Assembly (NCBI GenBank): GCA_030150425.1
Contig: JASLFY010000288.1
Span: forward strand, 1-11,407
From: Yimella sp.
Lineage (GTDB): Bacteria > Actinomycetota > Actinomycetes > Actinomycetales > Dermatophilaceae
Direction of reading: 5' to 3'
DNA: 11,407 nucleotides
Positions 5,830-11,407 of this stretch are shown one piece after another. Made by a program: the position numbers and the translations under genes. How positions within the stretch are numbered: the first letter of the stretch is position 1; each line of letters starts with the position of its first letter. A model generated the notes under the pieces. It was not told the origin of the DNA. It saw nothing but the letters and a program-made list of their open reading frames with translations, and made no database searches.

Positions 5830-6660
5830 ATGGGACGGCGATTCGTGGCGATCGGAGACTCCTTCACCGAGGGAGTCGGCGATCCGAACATCCTCTACCC
5901 CAACGGTGTTCGCGGTTGGGCCGATCGCATGGCGCGCCAACTCGGGCGGCATGACGATCGCTGGCGTTACGCCAACCTGGCGATCCGCAGCAAGTTGCTG
6001 GACGAGGTGGTGGCCGAGCAGCTCGAACCGGCGCTCGCGCTGCGCCCGACGCTCGCGTCGTTCTATGCCGGCGGCAATGACATCCTGTCGCTGCGGGTCG
6101 ACATGAACGCGGTGATGGAGCGCTACGAGGCCGCGCTGCGGACGCTCACTGCGGCGGTTCCGGACGTCGTCGTGTTCACCACCTTCGACTCGACGACCAC
6201 CCCGGTCCTCGAACCCGTACGCCGACGAATCGTCTTCTACAACAACGCCGTTCGCGAACTGTCCGCGTCGTATGGCGCGATCCTGGTCGACCACACCCGG
6301 CTCGGGGTGTTCCGCGACCGGCGGATGTGGAGCCCGGACCGGATCCACATGGCGCGCCCCGGCCACAAGGTGTTGGCCGCGGAGGTGCTCAAGACCCTCG
6401 GCATCCCGCACACGCTCAAGATGCCGGAGCTGCCTCCGTTCGAGCCGCGCCCGTGGCGCGAGACCGTACGGATCGAGGGTGCGTGGGTGAAGCACGAGGT
6501 CATCCCGCTGTTCCGGCGCCGGCTCAGCGGGGTGCGCGAGGGCGATTCACTGACGCCGAAGTGGCCGGAACTGGTCCGCCCGGCCGACGGGATGAAGCGG
6601 CTGGCGCGGGCGCGCAGCGGCGACGCGCAGTTGGTGCACGAGCGGGCACTGCAGCCGTAG
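5830..6660 (+). CDS. SGNH/GDSL-family hydrolase
   Basis: A 276-residue SGNH hydrolase (esterase/lipase superfamily) without a signal peptide or membrane segment. Block I is GDSFTEG with nucleophile Ser11, block III is GGND with Asn83, and block V is DRIH with Asp170 and His173. Block II, where the family normally has an oxyanion-hole glycine, reads NLAIRSKLL (residues 49-57); the expected glycine position seems to be Ser54. The C-terminal 100 residues after the catalytic domain are basic and end in a region typical of actinobacterial members (ETVRIEGAWVKHEVIPLFRRR). The open frame extends far upstream of 5830, but that part runs antisense to the RraB-like gene. The ATG at 5830 directly precedes GRRFVAIGDS, where family members begin. 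The natural ester substrate is unknown. The gene diverges from the RraB-like gene. Confidence 0.88.
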   Translation: MGRRFVAIGDSFTEGVGDPNILYPNGVRGWADRMARQLGRHDDRWRYANLAIRSKLLDEVVAEQLEPALALRPTLASFYAGGNDILSLRVDMNAVMERYEAALRTLTAAVPDVVVFTTFDSTTTPVLEPVRRRIVFYNNAVRELSASYGAILVDHTRLGVFRDRRMWSPDRIHMARPGHKVLAAEVLKTLGIPHTLKMPELPPFEPRPWRETVRIEGAWVKHEVIPLFRRRLSGVREGDSLTPKWPELVRPADGMKRLARARSGDAQLVHERALQP

Positions 6661-6661
6661 T

Positions 6662-6676
6662 CGACCGATCCGGTCG
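6662..6676. terminator. Weak hairpin between convergent genes
   Basis: CGACCG-ATC-CGGTCG makes a short perfect stem two bases after the SGNH hydrolase stop and about 30 bases after the kinase stop on the other strand. There is no U-run. It is the only structure I see in the 45-base gap. Confidence 0.35.
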
Positions 6677-6705
6677 CAATAGCAACCACTTTCCGCGAAT
6701 TCCCC

Positions 6706-7632
6706 TCAGCGGTCCGCCAGGAAGGCGTCGACCTCCGCGCGGGTCGGCGCCGTCGCCGGTCCGCGGCGGGTCACCTTGATCGCTCCCGCCGCGTTCGCCC
6801 GACGGGCCGCGGTGACCCACGGCGTTCCCGCGACGATCTCCGCGCAGAGGACGCCGGTGTGGGCGTCGCCCGCACCGTTGGTGTCGACCGGCGGCTGCGG
6901 GAAACCGGCGACGTACGTCGTCTCGCCGTCGGCACGCACCCAACAGCCCTGCGGTCCGTCGCGAACGATCGACACCCCGCCCGACGGCAGCAGCGCGGCC
7001 ACCGCGTCGCACGCGGCGTGCGGGTCGGCGACGCCGGTCAGGCCGGTGGCCTCCTCCGCGTTCGAGGTCCACACCGTCGTCAGACGCAGCACGTGGTCGC
7101 GCAGCTCGGCGTCGAACGAGGCGAAGGCGGCCCCGGGGTCGAGCACCATGTCGACGCCGGCGGGCAGGCCGTCGAGCCAGGCCAGCAGCGGGTCGCGCGT
7201 GGGCTCGAGGAGGGCGTAGCCGGAGACGCAGACCAGGTCGCCCGGGCGCGGGTCCGCGGTCTGCAACGACTCGACGGAGATCTGTCGCTCGGCGCCCATC
7301 GCCGTCACGAACGTACGCTCGGCGCTCGGTTCGACCAGCACCACGCAGACCGCGGTGTCCTGGTCGGCGACAGGATCGGCCGAGACCGCGACGCCCTCGT
7401 CGTGCAGCGCGGTTCGGATGAGGTCGCCGTTCGGGCCAGTGCCGTGGGCGCCGGCGAGCACGGCCGCCGCGCCGGTGCGGGCCGCGGCGACGAGGATGTT
7501 GACGGCGCCACCGGCGTACCGCTGTTCGTCGGTGGCCATCACATTGCCGCCGCGGGTCGGCAACCCGGGGACCTGGATGACGAGATCGACGAGGGCTTGA
7601 CCGGTGTGGATCACCCGACGGCTGGCAGACAT
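6706..7632 (-). CDS. PfkB-family (ribokinase-like) carbohydrate kinase
   Basis: A 308-residue kinase that transfers phosphate from ATP to a sugar or related alcohol in the cytoplasm. The substrate-side motif GGAVN is at residues 41-45. The ATP-side signature DTNGAGDAHTG is at 250-260, with Asp256 as the catalytic base and the GAGD anion hole; NAEEATGLTG at 191-200 is the usual Asn-x-x-Glu (Mg/phosphate) segment. Length is standard. The ATG at 7632 is supported by AGGG eight bases upstream and by the normal N-terminal strand (VIHTGQALVDLVIQVPGLP). The long open frame upstream of it is antisense to poxB. It is divergent from poxB by 42 bp and no sugar transporter or regulator is next to it, so the substrate (ribose, fructose, nucleoside or other) cannot be assigned. 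Confidence 0.88.
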   Translation of the reverse strand: MSASRRVIHTGQALVDLVIQVPGLPTRGGNVMATDEQRYAGGAVNILVAAARTGAAAVLAGAHGTGPNGDLIRTALHDEGVAVSADPVADQDTAVCVVLVEPSAERTFVTAMGAERQISVESLQTADPRPGDLVCVSGYALLEPTRDPLLAWLDGLPAGVDMVLDPGAAFASFDAELRDHVLRLTTVWTSNAEEATGLTGVADPHAACDAVAALLPSGGVSIVRDGPQGCWVRADGETTYVAGFPQPPVDTNGAGDAHTGVLCAEIVAGTPWVTAARRANAAGAIKVTRRGPATAPTRAEVDAFLADR

Positions 7633-7674
7633 GCGCACACCCTGCCGCACTTCGGGCGCGCTTGAGGCGCTTGA

Positions 7675-9429
7675 ATGGGATTCATGGCAGACAAGGTCGC
7701 TGAGCAACTGGTCGCACAGATGGTCGAGGCGGGAATCCGCCGCATCTACGGAATCGTCGGGGACAGTCTCAACCCGGTCGTCGACGCCGTCCGCCGCACC
7801 GGCGGCTCGGCGCGCGGCGGGATCGACTGGATCCACGTACGCCACGAGGAGGCCGCCGCGTTCGCCGCCGGGGCCGACGCCGAACTCACCGGCGACCTGG
7901 TGGCCTGCGCCGGCTCCTGCGGGCCTGGCAACCTGCACCTCATCAACGGGTTGTACGACGCGAACCGCAATGGTGCGCCGGTGCTGGCCATCGCCAGCCA
8001 CATCCCGAGCGTGCAGATCGGCCAGGGCTACTTCCAGGAGACCCACCCGGACCGCATCTTCAACGAGTGCTCGGTCTACTCCGAGATGATCTCGACCGCG
8101 CAGCAGGCGCCGCGGGTGATGGCCGCCGCCCTGCGCCACGCGGTCGCGGCCCCCGGCGTCGCGGTGATCACTCTTCCGGGTGACATCGCCGACGAACCGG
8201 TCGCGGCCAAGGCGCCCAAGCACGTCGCGGTGCCACCGGCAACGTTGGTTCCCTCGAACGAGACCGTCCGCGCCCTCGCCGACGCGATCAACCGGGCCGA
8301 GAAGGTGGCGATCTTCGCCGGCGCCGGGGTGGTCGGCGAACACGACGCGGTGGTCGAACTGGCCGAACTGATCGGCGCCCCGGTGGGCCACTCGTTGCGC
8401 GGCAAGGAGCACATTCAGTTCGCCAACCCCAACGACGTCGGCATGACCGGCCTGCTCGGCTACGGCGCCGCGGCCGCCGGGATGGACGACGCCGACCTGT
8501 TGCTGATGCTCGGCACCGACTTCCCGTACGACCAGTTCCTGCCCGACGTGGTCACCGCACAGGTCGACCGCGACGCGAGCATCATCGGCCGCCGTACGTC
8601 GGTGGACCTGCCGGTGCACGGCGACGTCGGCGCCACCCTGCGGGCACTGATTCCGCTGGTGGAACGCAAGAAGAGCCGCAAGTTCCTGGAGAAGACACTC
8701 AAGCGTCACGACGACCTGATGAACAAGGCCGTCGGCGCGTACACGCGCAAGGTCGAGAAGAAGAAGCCGATCCATCCCGAGTACGCCGCGTCGGTGCTGG
8801 ACCAGGTCGCGGCGAAGGACGCGATCTTCACGGCGGACACCGGAATGTGCAACGTGTGGAGCGCGCGCTACATCAACCCGCTCGGGTCGCGCCGGTTGAT
8901 CGGGTCGTTCCTGCACGGTTCGATGGCCAACGCTCTGCCGCAGGCGATCGGGGCGCAGTTCGCCCACCCGGACCGCCAGGTCATCTCGATGTCGGGCGAC
9001 GGCGGATTGTCGATGCTGCTGGGTGAACTGATCACTGCCGCGACTCACAAGCTGCCGCTGAACGTCGTCGTGTTCAACAACTCCACCCTCGGCATGGTGA
9101 AGCTCGAGATGTTGGTCGACGCACTGCCCGACTTCGGTGTGGACGTGCCCGCGGTCGACTACGCCGCTGTGGCGTCCGCACTGGGCTGGCACACCGTACG
9201 GGTGGAGGACCCGACGGAGCTCGAGGACGCCTACCGCGCAGCCTTCGCCCACCCGGGACCGTCGCTGGTCGACGTCGTCACCGACCCGTTGGCGCTGTCG
9301 GTGCCGCCGAAGATCAAGTCGGCGCAGGTCTTCGGTTTCGCTACCGCGATGAGCAAGATCGTGTTGAACGGCGGCGCGGGAGAAGCGGTTTCGATGGCCC
9401 GGTCGAACCTGCGCAACATCCCGCGCTGA
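7675..9429 (+). CDS. poxB: Pyruvate:quinone oxidoreductase (pyruvate oxidase, thiamine-diphosphate dependent)
   Basis: A 584-residue enzyme that decarboxylates pyruvate to acetate and CO2 and passes electrons through FAD to membrane quinone. E. coli PoxB has 572 residues. The N-terminal ThDP (PYR) domain has GIVGDSLNP (26-34) and RHEEAAAFAAGA (56-67) with the cofactor-activating glutamate at 58; GSCGPGNLHLINGL and GQGYFQETHP follow, as in PoxB rather than acetolactate synthase. The central FAD domain includes FAGAGVVGEHDAVVELAEL. The C-terminal PP domain has the Mg/ThDP motif GDGG (441-444) to NN (468-469). The C-terminus (ARSNLRNIPR) is like other actinobacterial members. Two starts are possible: ATG 7675, with GAGG at 7664-7667 seven bases upstream, or ATG 7684, where MADKVAEQL begins as in relatives. 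I keep 7675 because of the ribosome site. Only 17 bases separate the stop from the convergent hspR stop. Confidence 0.93.
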   Translation: MGFMADKVAEQLVAQMVEAGIRRIYGIVGDSLNPVVDAVRRTGGSARGGIDWIHVRHEEAAAFAAGADAELTGDLVACAGSCGPGNLHLINGLYDANRNGAPVLAIASHIPSVQIGQGYFQETHPDRIFNECSVYSEMISTAQQAPRVMAAALRHAVAAPGVAVITLPGDIADEPVAAKAPKHVAVPPATLVPSNETVRALADAINRAEKVAIFAGAGVVGEHDAVVELAELIGAPVGHSLRGKEHIQFANPNDVGMTGLLGYGAAAAGMDDADLLLMLGTDFPYDQFLPDVVTAQVDRDASIIGRRTSVDLPVHGDVGATLRALIPLVERKKSRKFLEKTLKRHDDLMNKAVGAYTRKVEKKKPIHPEYAASVLDQVAAKDAIFTADTGMCNVWSARYINPLGSRRLIGSFLHGSMANALPQAIGAQFAHPDRQVISMSGDGGLSMLLGELITAATHKLPLNVVVFNNSTLGMVKLEMLVDALPDFGVDVPAVDYAAVASALGWHTVRVEDPTELEDAYRAAFAHPGPSLVDVVTDPLALSVPPKIKSAQVFGFATAMSKIVLNGGAGEAVSMARSNLRNIPR

Positions 9430-9446
9430 TCATCGGTGGTGAGCCG

Positions 9447-9881
9447 TCACCGCGGACGCCACACCACCATGGAACTGCCCGGGCTGCGGCGCGGCATCCG
9501 CTCCCCCGGTCGCAGCGCGACGATCTGGCCGTCGCGGCCGGCCGCAAACACGCGGCCGCCGGAGAGGTGCTGCACCTGCGCCTGCAGTTCCATCACCCGG
9601 GAGCGCAGCGCGTCGACCTGGGCCTCGAGCTGCATGATCCGGGCGATGCCGGCGAGGCTGACGCCCTCCTCCTGGGAGAGGCGCTGCACCTCGCGCAGGG
9701 TCTCGATGTCGCGGGCGCTGTAGCGCCGGCCGCCGCCGCTGGTGCGCGACGGGGTGACGATGCCCAGTCGGTCGTACTGGCGCAGGGTCTGCGCGTGCAT
9801 GCCGGCGAGCTCGGCCGCGACCGAGATGACGTAGACGGGCGTGTCGGCGTCGTGGACGCCCCGGCCCGTACGCGGGGTCAT
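9447..9881 (-). CDS. hspR: Heat-shock repressor HspR (MerR-type)
   Basis: A 144-residue MerR-family repressor. The winged-helix DNA-binding domain spans about residues 16-83: VYVISVAAELAGMHAQTLRQYDRLG then SGGGRRYSARDIETLREVQRL, followed by EGVSLAGIARIM. A short coiled coil at 84-106 (heptads of Leu/Val) should make the dimer, and a tail with VFAAGRDGQIVALRP follows, as in other HspR proteins. HspR with DnaK as co-repressor binds HAIR sequences and silences dnaK-operon and clpB promoters until heat titrates DnaK. The ATG (9881-9879) overlaps the dnaJ stop as ATGA, so translation is coupled. A matching HAIR lies 4 kb to the left at clpB; the one expected before dnaK is outside the window. Confidence 0.95.
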   Translation of the reverse strand: MTPRTGRGVHDADTPVYVISVAAELAGMHAQTLRQYDRLGIVTPSRTSGGGRRYSARDIETLREVQRLSQEEGVSLAGIARIMQLEAQVDALRSRVMELQAQVQHLSGGRVFAAGRDGQIVALRPGERMPRRSPGSSMVVWRPR

Positions 9882-10855
9882 TGCGCTGCCCGGCTCGCGA
9901 GGTCGCTGCGCGGGTCGGACTGTTCGGCAGCGATCGTCTCGACCGCGGCCTTCGCCGCGTCGGACAGCTCGGTCGGCACCACGATCTGCACCTTGGCCAG
10001 CAGGTCGCCGGCACCGGACTTGGCCGGAACACCGCGACCCTTGATGCGCAGGACTCGACCGGAGGGGGTGCCGGCGGCGACCTTCACCTTGACGCTCTTT
10101 CCGTCGAAGGTGGGCACGCTCACCGTCGCACCGAGGGCGGCCTCGGCGAAGGTGACGGGCAGGTCGATCGTGAGGTTGTTGCCCTCGCGGCCGTAGACCG
10201 GGTGCTTGGCGACGGACACCTCGAGCAGCAGATCACCGTTGCCGCCCGGTCCGGGCTCCCCCTTGCCGGCCAGCCGGATGGTCTGGCCGTCCTTGACGCC
10301 GGCCGGGATTCGGGTCTTGACGGTGCGGCCGTCGCCGCCGGTCAGGGTGACCGTGTCGCCCTCGACCGCTTGGCGGAACGACAACGTCGTACGGGCGCGA
10401 ACGTCGCGGCCGGTGGGCTGACGGAAACCGCCGCCCGACGCGCCGCCGGGGAAGCCGCCCCCGAAACCGCCGCCGCCGAACTGGCCGAGGATGTCGTCCA
10501 GGTTGAAGGTCTGGCCGCCGCCGGCCGCTCCACCGGAGAAGCCGCCGCCGAACTGGGAGAAGAGGTCCTCGAAGCCGCCCGCGCCGCCACCCGAACCGCC
10601 GCCGAAGCGAGCCCCGCCGCCGACCATGGCGCGCAACTGGTCGTACTCCTGGCGCGACTTCGGGTCGGACAACACCTGGTTGGCCTCACCGATGTCCTTG
10701 AACTTCTGCTCGGCCGCCGCGTCACCCGGGTTCTGGTCGGGGTGCCACTGACGGGCCAGCTTGCGATAGGCCTTCTTGATGTCGCCCTCGGAGGCGTCCT
10801 GGGACACCCCGAGGATCTGGTAGAAGTCCTTCTCCAGCCAGTCCTGACTCGCCAT
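9878..10855 (-). CDS. dnaJ: DnaJ co-chaperone (Hsp40), type without zinc domain
   Basis: A 325-residue J-protein that delivers substrates to DnaK and stimulates its ATPase. The J-domain is at residues 10-75 with HPD at 38-40. A long Gly/Phe-rich linker covers about 79-150 (repeats such as FGGGFGGG, with FEDLFSQFGG and FNLDDILGQFGG). Two C-terminal substrate-binding beta-domains follow from about 154 (GRDVRARTTLSFRQAVEGDTVTL; later VKVKVAAGTPSGRVLRIKGRG). The whole protein contains no cysteine, so the CxxCxGxG zinc-finger repeats of classical DnaJ are absent; by domain order it is class B, like CbpA. The ATG at 10855 follows AAGGAG (10866-10861) at five bases. It sits between grpE and hspR in the usual actinobacterial order, so the gene name follows position as well as fold. 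Confidence 0.92.
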   Translation of the reverse strand: MASQDWLEKDFYQILGVSQDASEGDIKKAYRKLARQWHPDQNPGDAAAEQKFKDIGEANQVLSDPKSRQEYDQLRAMVGGGARFGGGSGGGAGGFEDLFSQFGGGFSGGAAGGGQTFNLDDILGQFGGGGFGGGFPGGASGGGFRQPTGRDVRARTTLSFRQAVEGDTVTLTGGDGRTVKTRIPAGVKDGQTIRLAGKGEPGPGGNGDLLLEVSVAKHPVYGREGNNLTIDLPVTFAEAALGATVSVPTFDGKSVKVKVAAGTPSGRVLRIKGRGVPAKSGAGDLLAKVQIVVPTELSDAAKAAVETIAAEQSDPRSDLASRAAQ

Positions 10856-10876
10856 GCTCTCTCCTTCGGCTGCTCA

Positions 10877-10924
10877 CCGGACGGACCACGCCTGAGCTGA
10901 GCGCTCCTGGCGTGGTCCGTCCGG
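10877..10924 (-). terminator. Hairpin in the grpE-dnaJ spacer (attenuator or processing site)
   Basis: A perfect 16-base inverted repeat, CCGGACGGACCACGCC (10877-10892) with its complement at 10909-10924 and a 16-base loop. On the transcript it lies 39 bases after the grpE stop and 21 bases before the dnaJ ATG, just upstream of the dnaJ ribosome site. It has no U-run. It may end part of the transcription from the dnaK side, or protect or divide the mRNA. The call as terminator is less sure than the structure itself. Confidence 0.55.
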
Positions 10925-10928
10925 GAAC

Positions 10929-10970
10929 GCAGTGACTACTGCTGCTTCATTACTTCTGGTCGATCACTGC
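10929..10970 (-). repeat. Overlapping alternative hairpins at the grpE stop
   Basis: GCAGTGA (10929-10935) is the exact reverse complement of TCACTGC (10964-10970), whose bases include the grpE stop codon. The same left arm can instead form GCAGT-GACT-ACTGC (10929-10942). Only one of the two can form at a time. Ribosomes finishing grpE would cover 10964-10970 and so favour the short form. Confidence 0.35.
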
Positions 10971-11407
10971 GGGTCGGCGACCGACACGCGCGCCGGGCGC
11001 ACGACTCGTTCGCCGACCTTGTAGCCGGGCTGCATGACCTGTACGACGGTGGTCGCCGTCGCGTCGGCCGGCAGCTCGGCCTGCACGTGCATCAGCGCCT
11101 CGTGGTGGTTCGGGTCGAACACCTCGCCGGCCTCGCCGAAGCTGCTCAGGCCGTGCTTGGCCAGCACGCCGTCGAGCTTCTCGGCGATCTTGGCGAACGG
11201 GGTTCCGGCCTCGAGGTCGCCGTGCTGGCGCGCGAGGTGGATCTCGTCGAGCACCGGCAGCAGCGACTCGACGAACCCGGCGAGGGCGATGCCCTTCGCG
11301 GTCTCGCGGTCGCGGTCGACGCGGCGCTTGTAGTTGACGTATTCGGCCTGCAGACGCTGCAGGTCGGCCAGCCGCTCCGCGGCCAGGGCCGTGTCCGGGT
11401 GGACGTC
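10964..11407 (-). CDS. grpE: Nucleotide-exchange factor GrpE; N-terminus outside the window
   Basis: The C-terminal 147 residues of GrpE, the dimeric factor that releases ADP from DnaK. The gene enters from the right edge. The visible part begins in the long helix: ERLADLQRLQAEYVNYKRR, then VDRDRE and GFVESLLPVLDEIHLA. This is the canonical YxNYxRR and LLPVLDxLxRA pattern. The beta-wing domain then shows EVFDPNHHEALMHV and VVQVMQPGYKVGERVVRPARVSVA, the GrpE signature. An internal GTG at 11254 is not the start, because the conserved helix continues upstream of it. It is the first gene seen of a dnaK-grpE-dnaJ-hspR set; dnaK should lie just to the right. Confidence 0.95.
   Translation of the reverse strand, partial: DVHPDTALAAERLADLQRLQAEYVNYKRRVDRDRETAKGIALAGFVESLLPVLDEIHLARQHGDLEAGTPFAKIAEKLDGVLAKHGLSSFGEAGEVFDPNHHEALMHVQAELPADATATTVVQVMQPGYKVGERVVRPARVSVADPQ

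Noticed and set aside
7633..9252. Minus-strand open frame extending the sugar kinase by over 500 residues.
   Set aside because: It is antisense to poxB, and the kinase domain begins at 7632 with its own ribosome site.
9430..9446. Terminator between poxB and hspR.
   Set aside because: Only 17 bases separate the stops and I found no stem better than about five pairs.
10420..10620. GC-rich repeated triplets that resemble a tandem repeat or recombination site.
   Set aside because: They encode the Gly/Phe-rich linker of DnaJ and are explained by its glycine codons.
1..11407. CRISPR arrays, insertion sequences, phage or defence genes.
   Set aside because: No regularly spaced repeats, transposase or integrase motifs, or composition shifts were seen; the genes are ordinary chromosomal actinobacterial genes.

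Overview
The window is high-GC DNA with actinobacterial gene content. Three things point that way: a grpE-dnaJ-hspR gene order, a HAIR-type HspR operator combined with a SigH/SigR-type promoter in front of clpB, and an LprG/P55-like lipoprotein-transporter pair. Frequent GTG/TTG starts and strong G/C third-position bias agree. A non-mycobacterial actinobacterium, perhaps of the Micrococcales, is my guess; that level of placement is inference only.

Layout from left to right. Bases 1-1116 (minus) hold a lipoprotein of the LppX/LprAFG family. It is followed, with a 20-base overlap, by the 5' part of an MFS efflux transporter that runs off the left edge; this is the same architecture as lprG-Rv1410c (P55) of M. 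tuberculosis. An alpha/beta hydrolase diverges from it (1210-2064, plus) and converges on a Tat-exported protein with two peptidoglycan-binding repeats (2142-2684, minus). A 28-bp perfect hairpin lies between those two. ClpB occupies 2775-5336 (minus), with a terminator behind it and a compact heat-shock control region in front (5340-5462). A small acidic RraB-like protein lies upstream of clpB (5476-5748, minus).

Bases 5830-9429 carry three genes with housekeeping or metabolic roles: a cytoplasmic SGNH/GDSL hydrolase (plus), a PfkB-family sugar kinase (minus), and pyruvate:quinone oxidoreductase PoxB (plus). The last two are divergent with only 42 bp between them. From 9447 to the right edge, on the minus strand, is the distal part of a dnaK-type operon: grpE (N-terminus missing), a 109-base gap full of hairpins, a cysteine-free DnaJ, and hspR overlapping dnaJ by ATGA.

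Functionally the right end and the clpB locus form one heat-shock regulon. HspR is encoded at 9447-9881, and its likely operator at clpB is visible at 5434-5462, overlaid on a GGAAT-N18-GTT promoter. I saw no CRISPR array, insertion sequence, tRNA, rRNA or phage gene, and no clearly new system. The points most worth a second look are regulatory: the clpB control region, the long stop-codon hairpin at 2057-2124, and the grpE-dnaJ spacer.
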